Under the pieces are notes generated by a model. It was not told where the DNA came from. It worked only from the letters and a program-made list of their open reading frames with translations, and made no database searches. Positions 1-13,100 of a stretch of DNA of 64,000 nucleotides are shown one piece after another. Source of the DNA: Aralia elata (Eukaryota; Streptophyta; Magnoliopsida; Apiales; Araliaceae); the NCBI GenBank assembly GCA_034770075.1, contig JAVJAP010000139.1:1-64000 (forward strand), given 5' to 3'. A program made the position numbers and the translations under genes. Position 1 is the stretch's first letter, and every line of letters starts with the position of its first letter.

Positions 1-350
1 TACAAAATCTGGTAAGGAAAATCTTTATTATCTAGTGATGTAATTTTTAGATAAAAAGTAGGAGACTGAAAGGGGAAAATTTAATGTTACATGAAGTGCT
101 TTCAGCACATTGACCATGGTATTCTACATTGGCATGCCTCAAGTGGCAGTAAGATTATACTGTTGGGAGTAATCCCACTTGATTAAGTACTTCTTCCAAT
201 TGTTTGAATATACAACAGTCATCTTGTTTTTAAAGTAATGCTTAATTATGCATTGCTTCAAATTATTTGTCTGTCAAGTCACTTAAATCATTTAATTGCC
301 ATATTTTTTTTGTATACAAATAAATTTAATAATTTGTGTGGATATAACAG

Positions 351-612
351 GGAAGAAGTGCAGTAAAAGCTCCAAAGATACCGGAGAGACTTGTAACTCC
401 ACTGACTCTTTCAAAGAAAACGAGGACTAGGATTTCTGAGAAGAGAAGCAGAGAAAATTGCCAAGGCCAAGTCAGAGGCAGTTGAATATCAGAGACTTCT
501 TGCAACACGCTTGAAGGAGCAGATGGGGAAACGACGCAGTGAGAGCCTGGCGGGAAAAGGAGATCAAAGCTCTCCTTTGCCTGCTTCTAAGCCATTAAAC
601 TTTCATGCTTAA
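351..612 (+). pseudogene. RPS6: 40S ribosomal protein eS6, last exon, frame-damaged
   Basis: This exon starts after an intron acceptor (AG at 349-350) and encodes the C-terminal tail of ribosomal protein eS6, a small-subunit protein with a basic, phosphorylatable C-terminus. The first frame reads KAPKIPERLVTPLTL, matching the plant eS6 segment. From about position 445 the homology moves to the +1 frame, reading IAKAKSEAVEYQRLLATRLK and then RRSESLA, and it ends at a TAA at 610-612. No single frame covers both halves, so a net one-base insertion (or two-base deletion) lies near 440-450. The upstream exons fall outside the window. The exon could belong to a decayed gene copy, or to a real gene carrying an assembly error, because two neighbouring genes show similar one-base faults. 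The family call is firm; the functional status is not. Confidence 0.85.
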
Positions 613-1888
613 AAATAATTGTGGAACCCAGCAGTGTAAAGCTTCAACCTTCCCACCGCTAAGTGCCAAGTTGTTGGTGTAGCATAACTTCAGTTATAAT
701 AATTTTAGATTGATTTTCCCTATTTTAGATGTTAGGGTTATGTTTGGTGTGCGCATTATGTTTCAACATTTGTATCCATTTTGCCATCTGCGATTTGTTC
801 TAAAACTTCTGGCTAAGTTATAACCAGGACTCTATGACTCTCTATTGGATTAGATCAATAATATATGATTTTGCCCTGTAATTTTATTGTTTATTATGTA
901 TGCTAAAAATGCTTTTTTAGAAAAATTATTTTGAAGTGGTTGAGCTATGGGTGGGACATGGTTTATATAAAGAGCATAATACTACTATGCAAACTAAAAG
1001 GAATCGATTATATCTACATGTTTTGTCCACCACATAAATATTACATTCCCAGCCTAACCTTGAATCACTGAAAGGCACTACTAAGTCTACGTTATACATA
1101 CTTTTTCAAACCCAGATTTGAAGGGCCTTCAAACCCAGATTGAATGGGCCGTCTATGCCACTTGGCCTGCGAGACTCACGGGTTGAAAAGCTTGGAATGA
1201 AAGTTCCTCAGCAGATGCACTAATTTGAAGAACCCAGACAATTTTTAAGCCTGACCTATTCCATTAAAGGACCCATTGCCGGTTTTGCCAGGTCTATGGT
1301 TCTTCAATGGGTGCTTCCAAATATCCTCTTTGGAATGTTCATGCCTTTACCCTTGCTTGCACTCCGATCGGGTATCTGCAATGGCAAAAATGTTCTACTT
1401 AAACGGAAACATGAAAAAATGGATCCAAGATCAAAACAACTTGGACACATTAAAACTAAATGTTTGATCTTTTAGGGTTACCTAATTTTCGTCAATCCAT
1501 ATTCTCCATATAATACTGCTACACAGGTTACTCAGAGGTTAACGGCCCACTAGTCTTCTTGTGATCAATAGCCCAGCAGGCCATATGCAGCTCCCAAATA
1601 ATCACATGCAATCTCAACAGCAATATTTGGCCATAAAAATCTTTGTTTTTGTCTAGTAAAAAACAAAGTTGCACAAGGACCATAATTTCAAAAATATGAA
1701 AGGACTATAAAAGACAACATTGTGGATCTCTTCGAATAACATGGTCTCTAATATTATAGTCCTTTTAAACTTTTCAATGACTCGTGCAAGCCCCAAAACA
1801 TTGATTCGTCAAGTTTAATGTGTTAAAGAATAAAATATAGTTATGGAATGATTATGTTCATAGGAATAAAAGTATTTACAGTAACAAG
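613..1888. other. Flank of eS6 and ABC4 genes, no further gene seen
   Basis: The first 150 bases probably hold the 3' untranslated region of the eS6 gene. The rest is ordinary AT-rich sequence. A 63-residue open frame near 1276-1467 shows no recognisable domain and is treated as chance. The 3' end of the convergent ABC4 gene lies just to the right. Confidence 0.4.
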
Positions 1889-4800
1889 TTATTTCAGTCT
1901 GATGGGATTTCTTCTCCAAACTTGTGGCACTTTATGGTAAACAAACCATTACCCGAGCAGGGTATCAAATTTTCTACAACTTTTGGGGATCCCCAATTGA
2001 TGTTTTGCTTGTACAGTAATTGAGCAGAACTTAAAACGATGGTTGCTTCTGACCTTGTGATTCTCCCTAACCAAAACTAACCACCAGTTTGCCCTACGGG
2101 TAATGTAAGGGCACAAAGAAACTGAAACAGAACCGTTACTATATTCAGAAACAATTGTCTAGATGAAAACTCGATAAGAAAATGGATATCCAGCTGAAGA
2201 AAGAAGATTGAGGATATGACAACTATTCCTTCACAGGAAATTGAATAGTAGAATATAGGAAACTATAGGAATTTCAACACGACTTACAATGGAAGTAACA
2301 AGGAAGAGCCCTGCAAAGACCAAAGGCAAAACAAAAGTGATGAATAGAGGTTTGCTTATTCACTGCCAAATTTCACTATTTCTGAACCGGTTTTTGTTTT
2401 TTTTTTGCCGAAGGCTAACCTGAATAATGAAATAAAGAATGAATTTATTTGTTTATTCCATTTTATTTGGTTTAGATTTGAAGATTTCGAGAATTTACTC
2501 ACCAAAGGAGGACATTTTTCCAACAGGGCCTATCTTCATTTATCTGCAACTTGTGCCACCCATATTATGTCCAGGTTGTAAGTAAATAATCAATTTATAA
2601 TAAAAGAGAATTGGGGAGGATTAATTCAAGTATTAAAAAGAGAAGAAGAATTAACCGTGTGATGAAAGAGTGACTTGCCGAAAAGAGGGATAAGAGGTTT
2701 GGTTGTCTCAGAACCAACAACTGGAAATGAGAAGAGACCAGGATAGGATTGTATGGCCAGTTATGTAGGTAAGCTTACTTGTCAGCTTATGTTTATCATA
2801 GGGATACAGGTATCAAAAGGAAGGTATAGCAAATTTTGAATCCCGGATACTAAAGTGACAAAAAAGGATAAAAATTAAACCTTGCGCCACTCTGTTAATA
2901 GATAAAAAGTCAGGTGAGTAGCAAACGGTGCCACAAAATGCTGCAAAAGCACTAAGAGGTTTATACTCTCCTAATCCATTGGGATAAGCTATAAACCGAA
3001 AATGGTGGTGGCCAGTACTGCAGAACAAAACAAAATAGTTTAAAAGAACATGAAAATTTTATGCCTTTCTCCATCTGCCAAACATGACATGGTTAAACAT
3101 AGCATCGAGTGGCAACAATATAGTTGCGGAGTAATGATTAAGCTGAGAAATTAGTTGATTAATGCCTAAACAAACGTTTTACGGAAATGTATTAAATTTA
3201 TTATTCATACGACTCACCCCGAGGGGAGCATAAAAACCGTGGGTTTCCAGCTATGGAGGATGTCGAGAACCAAACAAATTAATGTTCAAGTAATACCCTC
3301 TTATAGAGAGAGGTTTTTTAATTAAAGAATTAAATAGTTTGACTAGAAAATTAAGATCGTTTGAATACATGAAAAGATGTATTAATGCAAATATTAAATG
3401 ATGAATTTTACCGTAAAAATCCACGCCCCACTTGAAGTCACCCTAATGCGGGTTCCCTAAAAGCTACAAATAGTTTTGCGCTTATTGGTTTTTTGAGCTG
3501 GAGTTTACAAAGTCAATCAATTTTCAAGAATTATTTGAGAATCTAGAAACCGGAGTCAGTAGAACAAGTGAGTATTTAGTAACCTTGATATACGTAACCA
3601 CAAGTAAATTGGGGCAGAAGCCAGTAATAACACAGGTATCGCATAACATTCCTAGTCCTCCAACAAGATGCCCAAGATAAGTCCCATGAAACCAAAGAAG
3701 CAAGTAATAGGTAAGCAGCAATCAGGGTTGACTTGTACGGCTTCAAATTTGCAATACAATAACCATCAGGTATTTGTCACTACTGACAAAAATAACACAC
3801 ACTCACTAGGCAAAACTAAAACACAGAGACAAAAAATTCTAGGGAGGAAACCAGTTCTCACCTGCCAACTAAGTTGACAACAGACTCTTTCTTGTTTTCA
3901 TCTGCTCCTGTATCAAAATCATAACCGTCGTTGCTGCCCATATTATACAGATATGAAGCCACAGAAAAGAAAAGAAGTGAAAGACACGTAAGTAACTGAA
4001 GTGATGTATGTCTCTGGGTCTTGAGATGAAATAGAGAGAAATGAAAGAGCATAGTAAAAGACTAAAAGGTGAAAAGAGCAAATAAGACGTGAACTTGACA
4101 GAAGACAAATCCATGACTGTCCCGATTCTGCTGAACAGCCACTTCAGTATTACAGAGTCAATTTTTTTTTATCCTATCCAGTCCTTTAGTGACCCTATAT
4201 GTGGGTGTGATTTCACCATGCACTGTGACATATGAACTCAGTAATCACCATTGTGCAATCCAGATAATTTGTGCATCAGAGACAACAATGTCATGCTCTA
4301 AGTAAGATACCTTCCATTTTACAAAACATACTAGCAGTTTCTAAATAATGGGGATCAGTTACTTTTACAGCTGCTTCCGCAGAATAAGTCGACTAGAATT
4401 AGTAAATTATTGGTTTAAAACTGCTGTAAATTACCTTAAGTTAAGCCAAGTGATTATAAGAATTGAAGAAGCCAACAACACAAGATAACGCCTTGTTGAA
4501 AACAGGCCTGTCAGAAAATAGGCAGCTGCACTTCCAACCTGCTTGCAAAAGGTGAAGATATAACGAGGCACTTAATATGCAGTTTTAAGATTTATAGCAA
4601 GAAGATGTGAGCTTTGTTTAATATTTGAATCCATTAACAAACATGCGAACAAAAAAAAAATAGAAAAGAAAAAGGAATTTACTTTTTCAAGTTCTTGTGG
4701 AGATTTGTAACTCTGTTCAACTGAAGGAGGGTGATTGGGGACTACACATATAGAGGCATGAAAAAAGCTGTTATTTCTAGGTATATTTGGAATACCATTA

Positions 4801-5950
4801 CCAACTTTCCTTTATGCTTTGGAGTCAATGTGTTAGGATAAAAACTTGTGAAGGGTAGGAACTTTTCTTTTGGCTTATTGATGTGTGGATCTAAGATGCC
4901 TGTAATCTGCCTAATAGTTTCATGTCTTATGTTGTGTGATGATGGAAAACTTAATCATTTGTGGGGATTGATTAAGTGGGGATTTTATAGTTCAAATACA
5001 TAAACACATATACTCTTCAGTCGCAGGTACTGTACCCGATCACGCTATCTACAGGTTCATATTTACGCAATGTAAATAATTGGAGATTACAACAATGTAC
5101 ACTTTTGTATGAGTTTTCACCCTTTTTTTTATTCAAATTTGAAAACAACTGACATATCAATATCTACTTGAAAGCTTAAAGAAGCCTTCGACATACAGTT
5201 AGAGGAATCAAAGCAACAGAATATATGGGTAACTTGATCGCCCTCCATATCAAGGTTTGTCTAGATATTTCCTCTTGTTCTTCCTCTTTGTAAATTGTAT
5301 CAGAATGCTCTGCTCTACTATTGGATGAGGTCCTCCGCCAATGGTGCCGTCGCTTCACCTTAATTTGTTTTCCACAAGTATTATTGCTACATCTTTGACT
5401 GCTGATGCAGCAGCAAGATGATCTTTTAGCAGCAACTAACAAAGGGGCCAATGAATAACACCTGCAAATTAAACTAGCATCGATCACACCAATATAAATA
5501 CATAGTCACAATTTCATCTTGCTTGCAACTTGCAAGTAATTGGAAGTGATAGTGAAATGTTAATTAGCCCAAACATTATTCTCTCTCTATCATCATTTGT
5601 TCATAAATGCAGGATTCATAGTCCATAGACAAAGCATAATCATGGGAAATGATATATACTACAAATTTATGTCCGAGTATTAGCGGTAATTCTTTAAAAA
5701 CATATAATATGGTGGGTCACCCTTGTACTTACGATGAATTTGGCAATTATAATTTGGCGAATAACTTTTGCAATACGTGTCATAACTCTTAAATATACAT
5801 TCTAACTTATGGGTAAATAGCCAAAAATCCACATAAATTTTGAAACTAGAACTTAATTACCTTGTGAGGCTTTGCCTGTTCTGAAGGGGTGGTGGTTGAG
5901 TTGCATGAGTCCAGAGCCAGAGCTTTAGGTTGCAATATTGCGGCTGCCAT
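1889..5950 (-). pseudogene. ABC4: 1,4-dihydroxy-2-naphthoate phytyltransferase (ABC4/MenA-like), ten exons, several frame breaks
   Basis: This is the chloroplast UbiA-family prenyltransferase that joins a phytyl chain to DHNA in phylloquinone (vitamin K1) synthesis. Exons read on the minus strand: 5861-5950 (start ATG at 5950, MAAAILQPKALAL, transit-peptide-like), 5197-5461 (LIWRAIKLPIYSVALIPLT), 4435-4538 (ends SSILIITWLNL), 3862-3933 (NDGYDFDTGADENKKESVVN, with the Asp-rich prenyl-diphosphate motif), 3584-3740 (ends CGYVYQ), 2851-3017, 2503-2543 (EDR..VGKMS), 2288-2419, 2054-2121 (LCALTLPVG) and about 1889-1955. Most junctions have GT and AG. Exons 3 and 4 join cleanly in phase. Exon 1 does not phase with exon 2, and exons 5 to 10 need one-base corrections to follow the family sequence. 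It is either a recent pseudogene or a functional gene with uncorrected sequence errors. Confidence 0.85.
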
Positions 5951-7191
5951 GGTGGCCACCGCTCCTTTTAAACCGGCCGGCCACCACACGCAGTGTATGT
6001 GTTTCCCCCCTCTAAAAGATTGGAGGATAACACTGGCAAGACATTTTCGTTCATGGATTTGGATTATGAAATCTTATCTCTATCTTTCAGTCCAATGCTA
6101 TGGTAGGCATTTGTCATCAGACTGGGCCCCACGTTGTCCTCTTCTGGTTTTTTATCCTAGCTGACAGGGGTTTGTGGCGTTTTGGTTTTTGGGACCTGAG
6201 AGAAAATGTGTGAATTTATAAAAGAAATGAAAATAAAATGTAATATTAGGATGACGAAATATCTTACGATTTTTCTATTACAAATTACAATGAGTAAATT
6301 AATTTTATAAATTTTTATTATGAAATATATGAGTGAATTAATTTTATAATTTTATTTAATTTTATATAAAAAATAATGTTATAATCGTAATTTCAATATA
6401 AAAAATATCCGCAAAACATTAAAATACTTGTAATTATAATGATAAAAAAATATACAAGATATATTAAATTATTTTTTAGTTTTTAAGTTTATTTTTTTTG
6501 ACAAAAAATTTGTGCTAGAAATGTGTCCAATTTATATGTACTTTCTTTTTTTAAAATCTCACAAACAATGGGAAGTAAATCAAAAATTAATATTATTATC
6601 CTCTTATTTATCATTCTTTTTAAAATTAGAAAAAGTTCGAAAAAACTTGCTTGGCTTAGAACTTAAAAAAAAGGACTAAAAATAAAGAAAAATAAATAAA
6701 TGTCCAAAATAAAAAACACATTATTTTAATTATCTAATCTAATTATTTGTACTTTTTAAAAAAAATTATCAAGAACAATGTTGGACTATTGATTTAGTGT
6801 GATAAACGATTTAAAAAACACTAACAATTTTTGTCAAAATTTTAGGAAGTGTCCTTTTTGCCCAAAATCCAAACATACTTAAATTTTTTAATGAGATGTG
6901 TCACATGGTATATGCCATGTTTGGCCACAGGTTCAAAGTCATCCATGGCCCGTATACATACAAGAGCTTTATATATGGATTCACAGAACAAAACATATAC
7001 ATGTATATAGAAGAGAGGAAAAATAGGAGAGAGATCAGAGACATGGATAGAGACATTGACTTGACCGGAAACAGAGAATGTAACAGTAATCGTAACACTT
7101 GATTCTCTACTTTGATCCAGTTTCTCCATTATTTAAAATCAATAATATGAAAAGGAAAGGCTTAAATTAATTTGATGAATTTTAAATGCAG
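5951..7191. other. Divergent intergenic region between ABC4 and PABN
   Basis: About 1.2 kb of AT-rich sequence separates the ABC4 start from the first firmly recognised PABN exon, so it should hold both promoters. A stretch at about 7002-7097 reads EIRDMDRDIDLTGN and faintly resembles the acidic N-terminus of plant PABN (GEIPD...DIDMS). It is followed by a possible GT donor and could be the missing first PABN exon. No other gene is visible. Confidence 0.35.
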
Positions 7192-10100
7192 GAATTAGAT
7201 GAGATGAAGAAGAAGGCCTGCAAGAGATGGAAGAACAGAAGCAGCAGCTCTTAGAGAAATGCAGGCCAAAGTCGAGAAGGAAATGGGTGGTTCCTCCACA
7301 AGGTCCTCGTCTTTTCCTTTTTTAGGGTTTTCGAGAAGAATAAATCATGTTTTGAGCATTATTCCCATTAGGGTTTATTTGTTTCCATTATTGAATTTAC
7401 TGTGTATGTGTATGTACAGAGAGGCATTTATGTGTATGTGTGTGATTTTTGAGTCCAATTTTAGCCAATATAATGCAGTACTACTGGCTCAAAATTCTTA
7501 ACATACATACATATGGAAGGCTTTCTGAGGAGAATAATTTCTTATATTGATAGGGATGGACATTCTACTATTGTAAAAATATCATTTTCAGTGTAAAGCA
7601 ATCTAGACAGAAGTTTTCTAAGGAAAAAGTGTAATTTAAAAATACAGGATTGCCTATAATTTCATCCAAGACGAATGGTTGATGTTTGGTTTTTTTTTGG
7701 CAAGGTCCTATTAAGGATTTTTTAGTATCATGAATATATGGCAGAGAGGGATTATATAAGAACTGGGGGGGATAGGTATTGGATAATTTGGCCAAATCTT
7801 TTTTGCGGGTAAGAATTCTATAAAACCAAAATTATAATTCCTGAGTTAAAAATTTGGTACAAAAAAAGATATTGGGCTCATTAGAAGATTACAAACCAAT
7901 CCCCAAATAGTCCACTTGCGACAAACAATATAGAGGCTATGATGTAAACCTAACAACAAAATTATATGGAACATATAATTTTGGTCTAAAGTATACAATT
8001 ATAATTTTTTTAACAAAACTCACCTTTATCTTATATAAAGAAATAACATTGTCTGTATACAAAGCTCTTTTTACTCCCTCCCGCCGCCCGCCCCATATTA
8101 AAATGCCCACTTTTTAAAATGACAACAACAGAATAAGGCAAATAAATTTATTCCTAATATAACCCCCTATTAAAATTAACACTCTCTCTTCCAACTCATT
8201 CTACTTATCATGTCAATTTACAAAGTATAATTTCAATTTTCAATGCTTTAATTACTTATGTTCGCAATAAGTAACATTAGCAATTAGTCAACTTTTTTAT
8301 TTTTTTAAAAGATGGTCGAGTTGTTAATGGTTTCACTGTTCCCATAAACTAATTAGACGTATCTAGAAATTGTGGAGGCGGTATACTTGACAAAAAAAAA
8401 AGTGAGCAAAAATAAATACAAATTTAGAAATGGGGCAACTAATATTGGGACAGATAAAAAACAAGGAAAAGTGGACGTCTAATATGGGATGGAGGGAGTT
8501 TCTGTACGGTATTATCATTAATTTTGCGAGTCAGATTAATCCCTTCCTCTTTCTGGGGTCGATTTCCCCTGTTCTTCTAGCTCTTAATCTTTTTCATCTT
8601 GAGTCTTCTGGTTTGTCTGTAAGCGAACTATAGTACTGGGGTATTGGGCATCCTAATTTGGCGTTATAGAGAGCTATCGTAAATAGACTGTTATTAGATC
8701 TTGGTTATGCAAACTGAATTGAATATGATCAGATCGTCGGATGTATTTAAGTTTGAATTTCCCATGTTTTTAAAGGCTGAAAGTCTCTCAAGGCAACCTT
8801 GTTTGTTAGTTTTGTAGCAAAAATTAAATAAGTCTGCCCTGAAATCTGGGGAAAGCTTATGCATATTCTATTTTGGCGTTTTTCTGATATTCCAAAACCT
8901 GGTAGAGTCAACTTTTCCATCGGTACTTGATCCTATTGTGTGCAAACACTCTTCTTTGACTGTGTCTAAACTATAATGAGGAATGTTCGATAGTACAGTT
9001 TGAGTTTTACCTAATATCTGATTCTTCAAATGCTGATGATATCAGAATTGTATGAGAATTAGAAGTTTACACTTTTATAGGACTCTGGTTTTTCCGGAGT
9101 CCAAACCAGACTGATAGTTGTGAAACTATCGCAAATGGACAACGGAAAGTGGTCGACTAATTTATATTATTATAATTTGTTTTTTTTTGCTTTTGCAGCT
9201 GACATTTTATTTTGAGCTTGCCTTTTGTCTAAACTGGTTTTGGTGATGGCTTATTAAATAGGAACCTGCAAAAATATTTGCTTTCACTTCTTGATCCCAA
9301 CTTATTTTCTCTGCAAACAATCCTGCCTACTAGCTGCATGTAAAATCAGGGGCGAAACAAGGAGGAAGTAGACTTCTCGATCAGTGTTTTTGTTTGGCAA
9401 ATGTGAAGGCCTGCTTTTTCCATGTTTTAACTCTCAGATGGTTTGCACATAATTAATCCACATTCTTTATTTTGTATATTATATGTGGTAACATTCCCTC
9501 TGTTTGTAACAGGATTAGTGACTCTTGTTTAAGTTTATTATTATACTCGATACTTGAAGTGGTAAGTAGATTAACTTAACTGAAAGAAGTAATAATCTGC
9601 CAACCCCAGGCAATCTCTCGATGTTGGCCCATCTAATGATAGAAATGTAGAATACTCAACTCCTAACGAAACCTTAAAAAGCCATTTGGAATTTTAACTA
9701 AAAGAAAACTAGGCTGCATACCTATTTTTTCCCCCATTCTCCAAAGCCATAAAGAGAGTAAATGGGCTGGCTCTCCTTGCGCTATGGAAGAGAGGGAGAG
9801 CTTCCAGCCACCTTATCATTCCTGATTTATTTTCATTAGCAAGCGAACTATCCAATGAAGTAAATGTCCTTATAGGCTTGTCTTTTTCTGGATTCAATCC
9901 ACCCAAATGTTCAAACAAGAAAATTGGAGCATTCGATCTTCTTTATCGTCCCCTATCAAGAGCAAAGAAGGAGAGTTTGCTCTCATCACTGCAAAATAGA
10001 TAACAAAATGTTTAAATGACTAAGTGCATATAACAAAGCCTTATGATGGAACAAGCGCTAAGAGCGGGTTTCACATTCGTTGAAAATTGACCGTTCCGCA

Positions 10101-13100
10101 TCCATAATAATAAGATAGATCTAAGACCAATTTCATATGAGTTGTAAATTAATTTCCATTTTTAGAGTAGATATATGACATGTTTAATTTAGGATTGAAA
10201 TTTAAAAGCCTTTTGATTAAATGCCAAAAATGGAATGAACCCATGTACCTGAAGGTTGAATAGAGATGAGAGAAAGTCTAAGAAGCATGGATTTGGCAAT
10301 CACCCAATGAATTGACGAAGGGATTTGTCGAGGATCTCAAATTCTTCAGGATTTTCTGGGAGATTCGCTCAACAGAGAAGCGCTGAATCTTTACCAAAAT
10401 TTGGAGATTCGCTCAACAGAGAAGCGCTGAAACTTTACCAAAATCAACACTACACTCGATTCATTTAGTCTAGATTCACATTGGATTAGTTTGAGAGATT
10501 GGGAAAGTAGAATTTAATTCTAAATTAAAACTGAAATTTCACAAATTCTCATACCTGGAAAGTGAAACCTTGATTGCTTATCATTTGGGCGATGTTATGC
10601 ACGACTAAGACTCTCCATGATCTGAGGTAATTCTCTCTCCTCTTTTGCTCGTCTTTTCTTCTCTCATTGGTGAAAGTCATTTCCCTGTGTCATATTCTTC
10701 TCTATTATGCAAAAAGAGAACCCATATGGTTGGTTTTTTAAATATTAATATTTCTACTAGGACATGGTCTTCTTAAATAGGTTACAACGTTTTACTAATA
10801 TATTAATTTAATCTTGGTACTCTAGTATCTTTTCCTCTTCCTCAAAATATGGTATTTACTTCACTAAAACAAAAATTAAAAAATAGGGTATTAGACTATT
10901 TTTGGTATTCCTCATAGTATTGCTGGGTGTAATTAAAATAATTTTAGAAGAACAAAATTACAGATGTTATCTTCTTTTTTTGTTTATAATTTTATTATCA
11001 CTATTCAATTTGATCTTCTTAAATAGGGTTACTCATGGTAAGACAGTAAATAATTATTAAAGTAATATTGGTAATATAATTTTTAAATAATACTAAAATT
11101 TGGGTATTCTTGAAAGTTCTTACTTTTTTTTTTCTTGAATTTTATTAAAATTTATACATATATATATATATATACATATATACATATATATACATATATA
11201 TATATATATATTATAAATTGCAAACAAGCTTTAAAATTGTATTGAATCAAATAATTAAAGCAAAGATTACAAAACTAGAATCAAATAATTAAAGCAAAGA
11301 TTACAAAACTATGTATTGTGCTATTAAGTGAGGGAAAGCCTGCGACTTGATTCTTGATTAGCACCTTTGTGACCAATTGAACCACCATTACTACTACCTG
11401 CAGTTATGGATTGAATCATCAATTCTTCATTTCTAAATAAATTTATTGAATATTTATATGTGGCGAATCGCTGAATCTACAGTTTTTTAGATATGCCGAA
11501 CTGTTGAATCCCCAAATCTACAATTTTTTAGACATGCCGAAACTGTCTAATCCCCATTGGCGAACCTGAGTCCTGGCACCCTAATCCATGCTTCCTAGGA
11601 GAAATCTAAAAAGGTAAGATAGGATATTGTTAAGAGAGGGTGATGATATAGTTTAATTTATTATACATCAATTTTAATTTGAAATAAATAACTTTCAGTT
11701 GGTATTACTTATAGTGGAAGACATGATTCAATAGGTTATTCAGCTCTTTTGGTTGTGATGATTCGGTAAGGACCATAGGTTGTGGTCCTGCTGATTGCGA
11801 TGGATTCTGGAGTGCATGAGATATCAGCTCTGTGTGTGGGGGGGAGGGAGAGGTAGAGAATATTAGTTTGTTGTTAAGTAGTTGAAACTCTCGAGAGCTA
11901 AAAGCTTTAATGATCAATTCATTTGTTCTAGAATTCTAGAGATATATTGTACTTTACCTGATTACCTGATTAATGTGTGGTCTAATTTGTTGTTCACGGC
12001 TTTGGACCTGTTGCATTCTTTACAAATTTAAAGTACAATATTTTGCTCTTATTTTATGTATATCTCCATCTCTTTGGTTCTTTTGTGTATTGATGTTGTC
12101 ATTTTGAGTTTAATATTAATGATTTCGGAGATCTTGACTTTAAATGTTTGATGACGATGGCAGGATCTTGCTTGGTTCTCCAAGTTCTCTGATTACTAGG
12201 GTTGGTTGTGGGAAATAATTATGATTGAAAAAATATTCCTTCTTTAGAGATGAAAGAGAAATAAAATTAGGCTGATTGCTTGGGATTGGTTTTAAAAAAG
12301 GAAAAAGGAAAAAGGAAAAAAAGAAAAAAAAGAAGAGAGAAATAAAACAGTAAAGCAGGATTTTGAGGAAAATAGGCAGTACGCATCCCCTCAAGAAAGA
12401 AAGTAAATTACTATCAAAATAGATTAGGAAAAGAAAATGAAAAATCAAAACAATGAGAGAAAGCGTTAGCTAGAATGTTTGAGAAAGATCAAAAGAAATG
12501 TTCAAGAATTGAAAAAAAAAAAATTGGGGGGAGAAAAAAGAAAAGAAACAGTAAAAGCCAAAAGTTGCTTAGTCAAACAGAAAAGTTTTGAATGCAAGGA
12601 AACTCTAGTTCTTGGACCTGAATGCAATTCAAGAATCTCTCTATCCAAACTCAGTTGGGTGGAGTAATGTGATATGAAGAGTGCAACCATCGGCTATGGT
12701 GCCATTGTCTTGATTGCGCTGCCTCAGTGCGCTGTTGGTCGTGGTTACTGCTCTGGGAATGTCTAGATACTTTGCTGTTTATGGTGAGGGTCATTGATCT
12801 CTCTCTCTCAATTTAATTCTTCGTATGCTTTACTTGTCAAAATATATAGGATACTGAGTTCACGTCATTGTACCCCACACTCTACTCTCTCTCTCTAATT
12901 ATTATCCTTCTGCCTTCTTTCTGAACTCAATAAATTACTTTTAACGCATTAACTGCTTGCTCTGATTCTCCTATTCTTACACATATTTAGTGAAAGTTAG
13001 GCCTAATTCTGTTTATAAAAGTCCTTTCCCGCTCTTATAAGATGTTTACTAGTTACTCCAGAAGTCCACATACAACCTATAAGCAAAATTTATTCTGGGT

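Noticed and set aside
1276..1467. 63-residue open frame after the eS6 exon
   Set aside because: No conserved features and no splice or promoter context.
9709..9918. 69-residue minus-strand open frame in the PABN intron
   Set aside because: No family resemblance was recognised and the length is within chance expectation.
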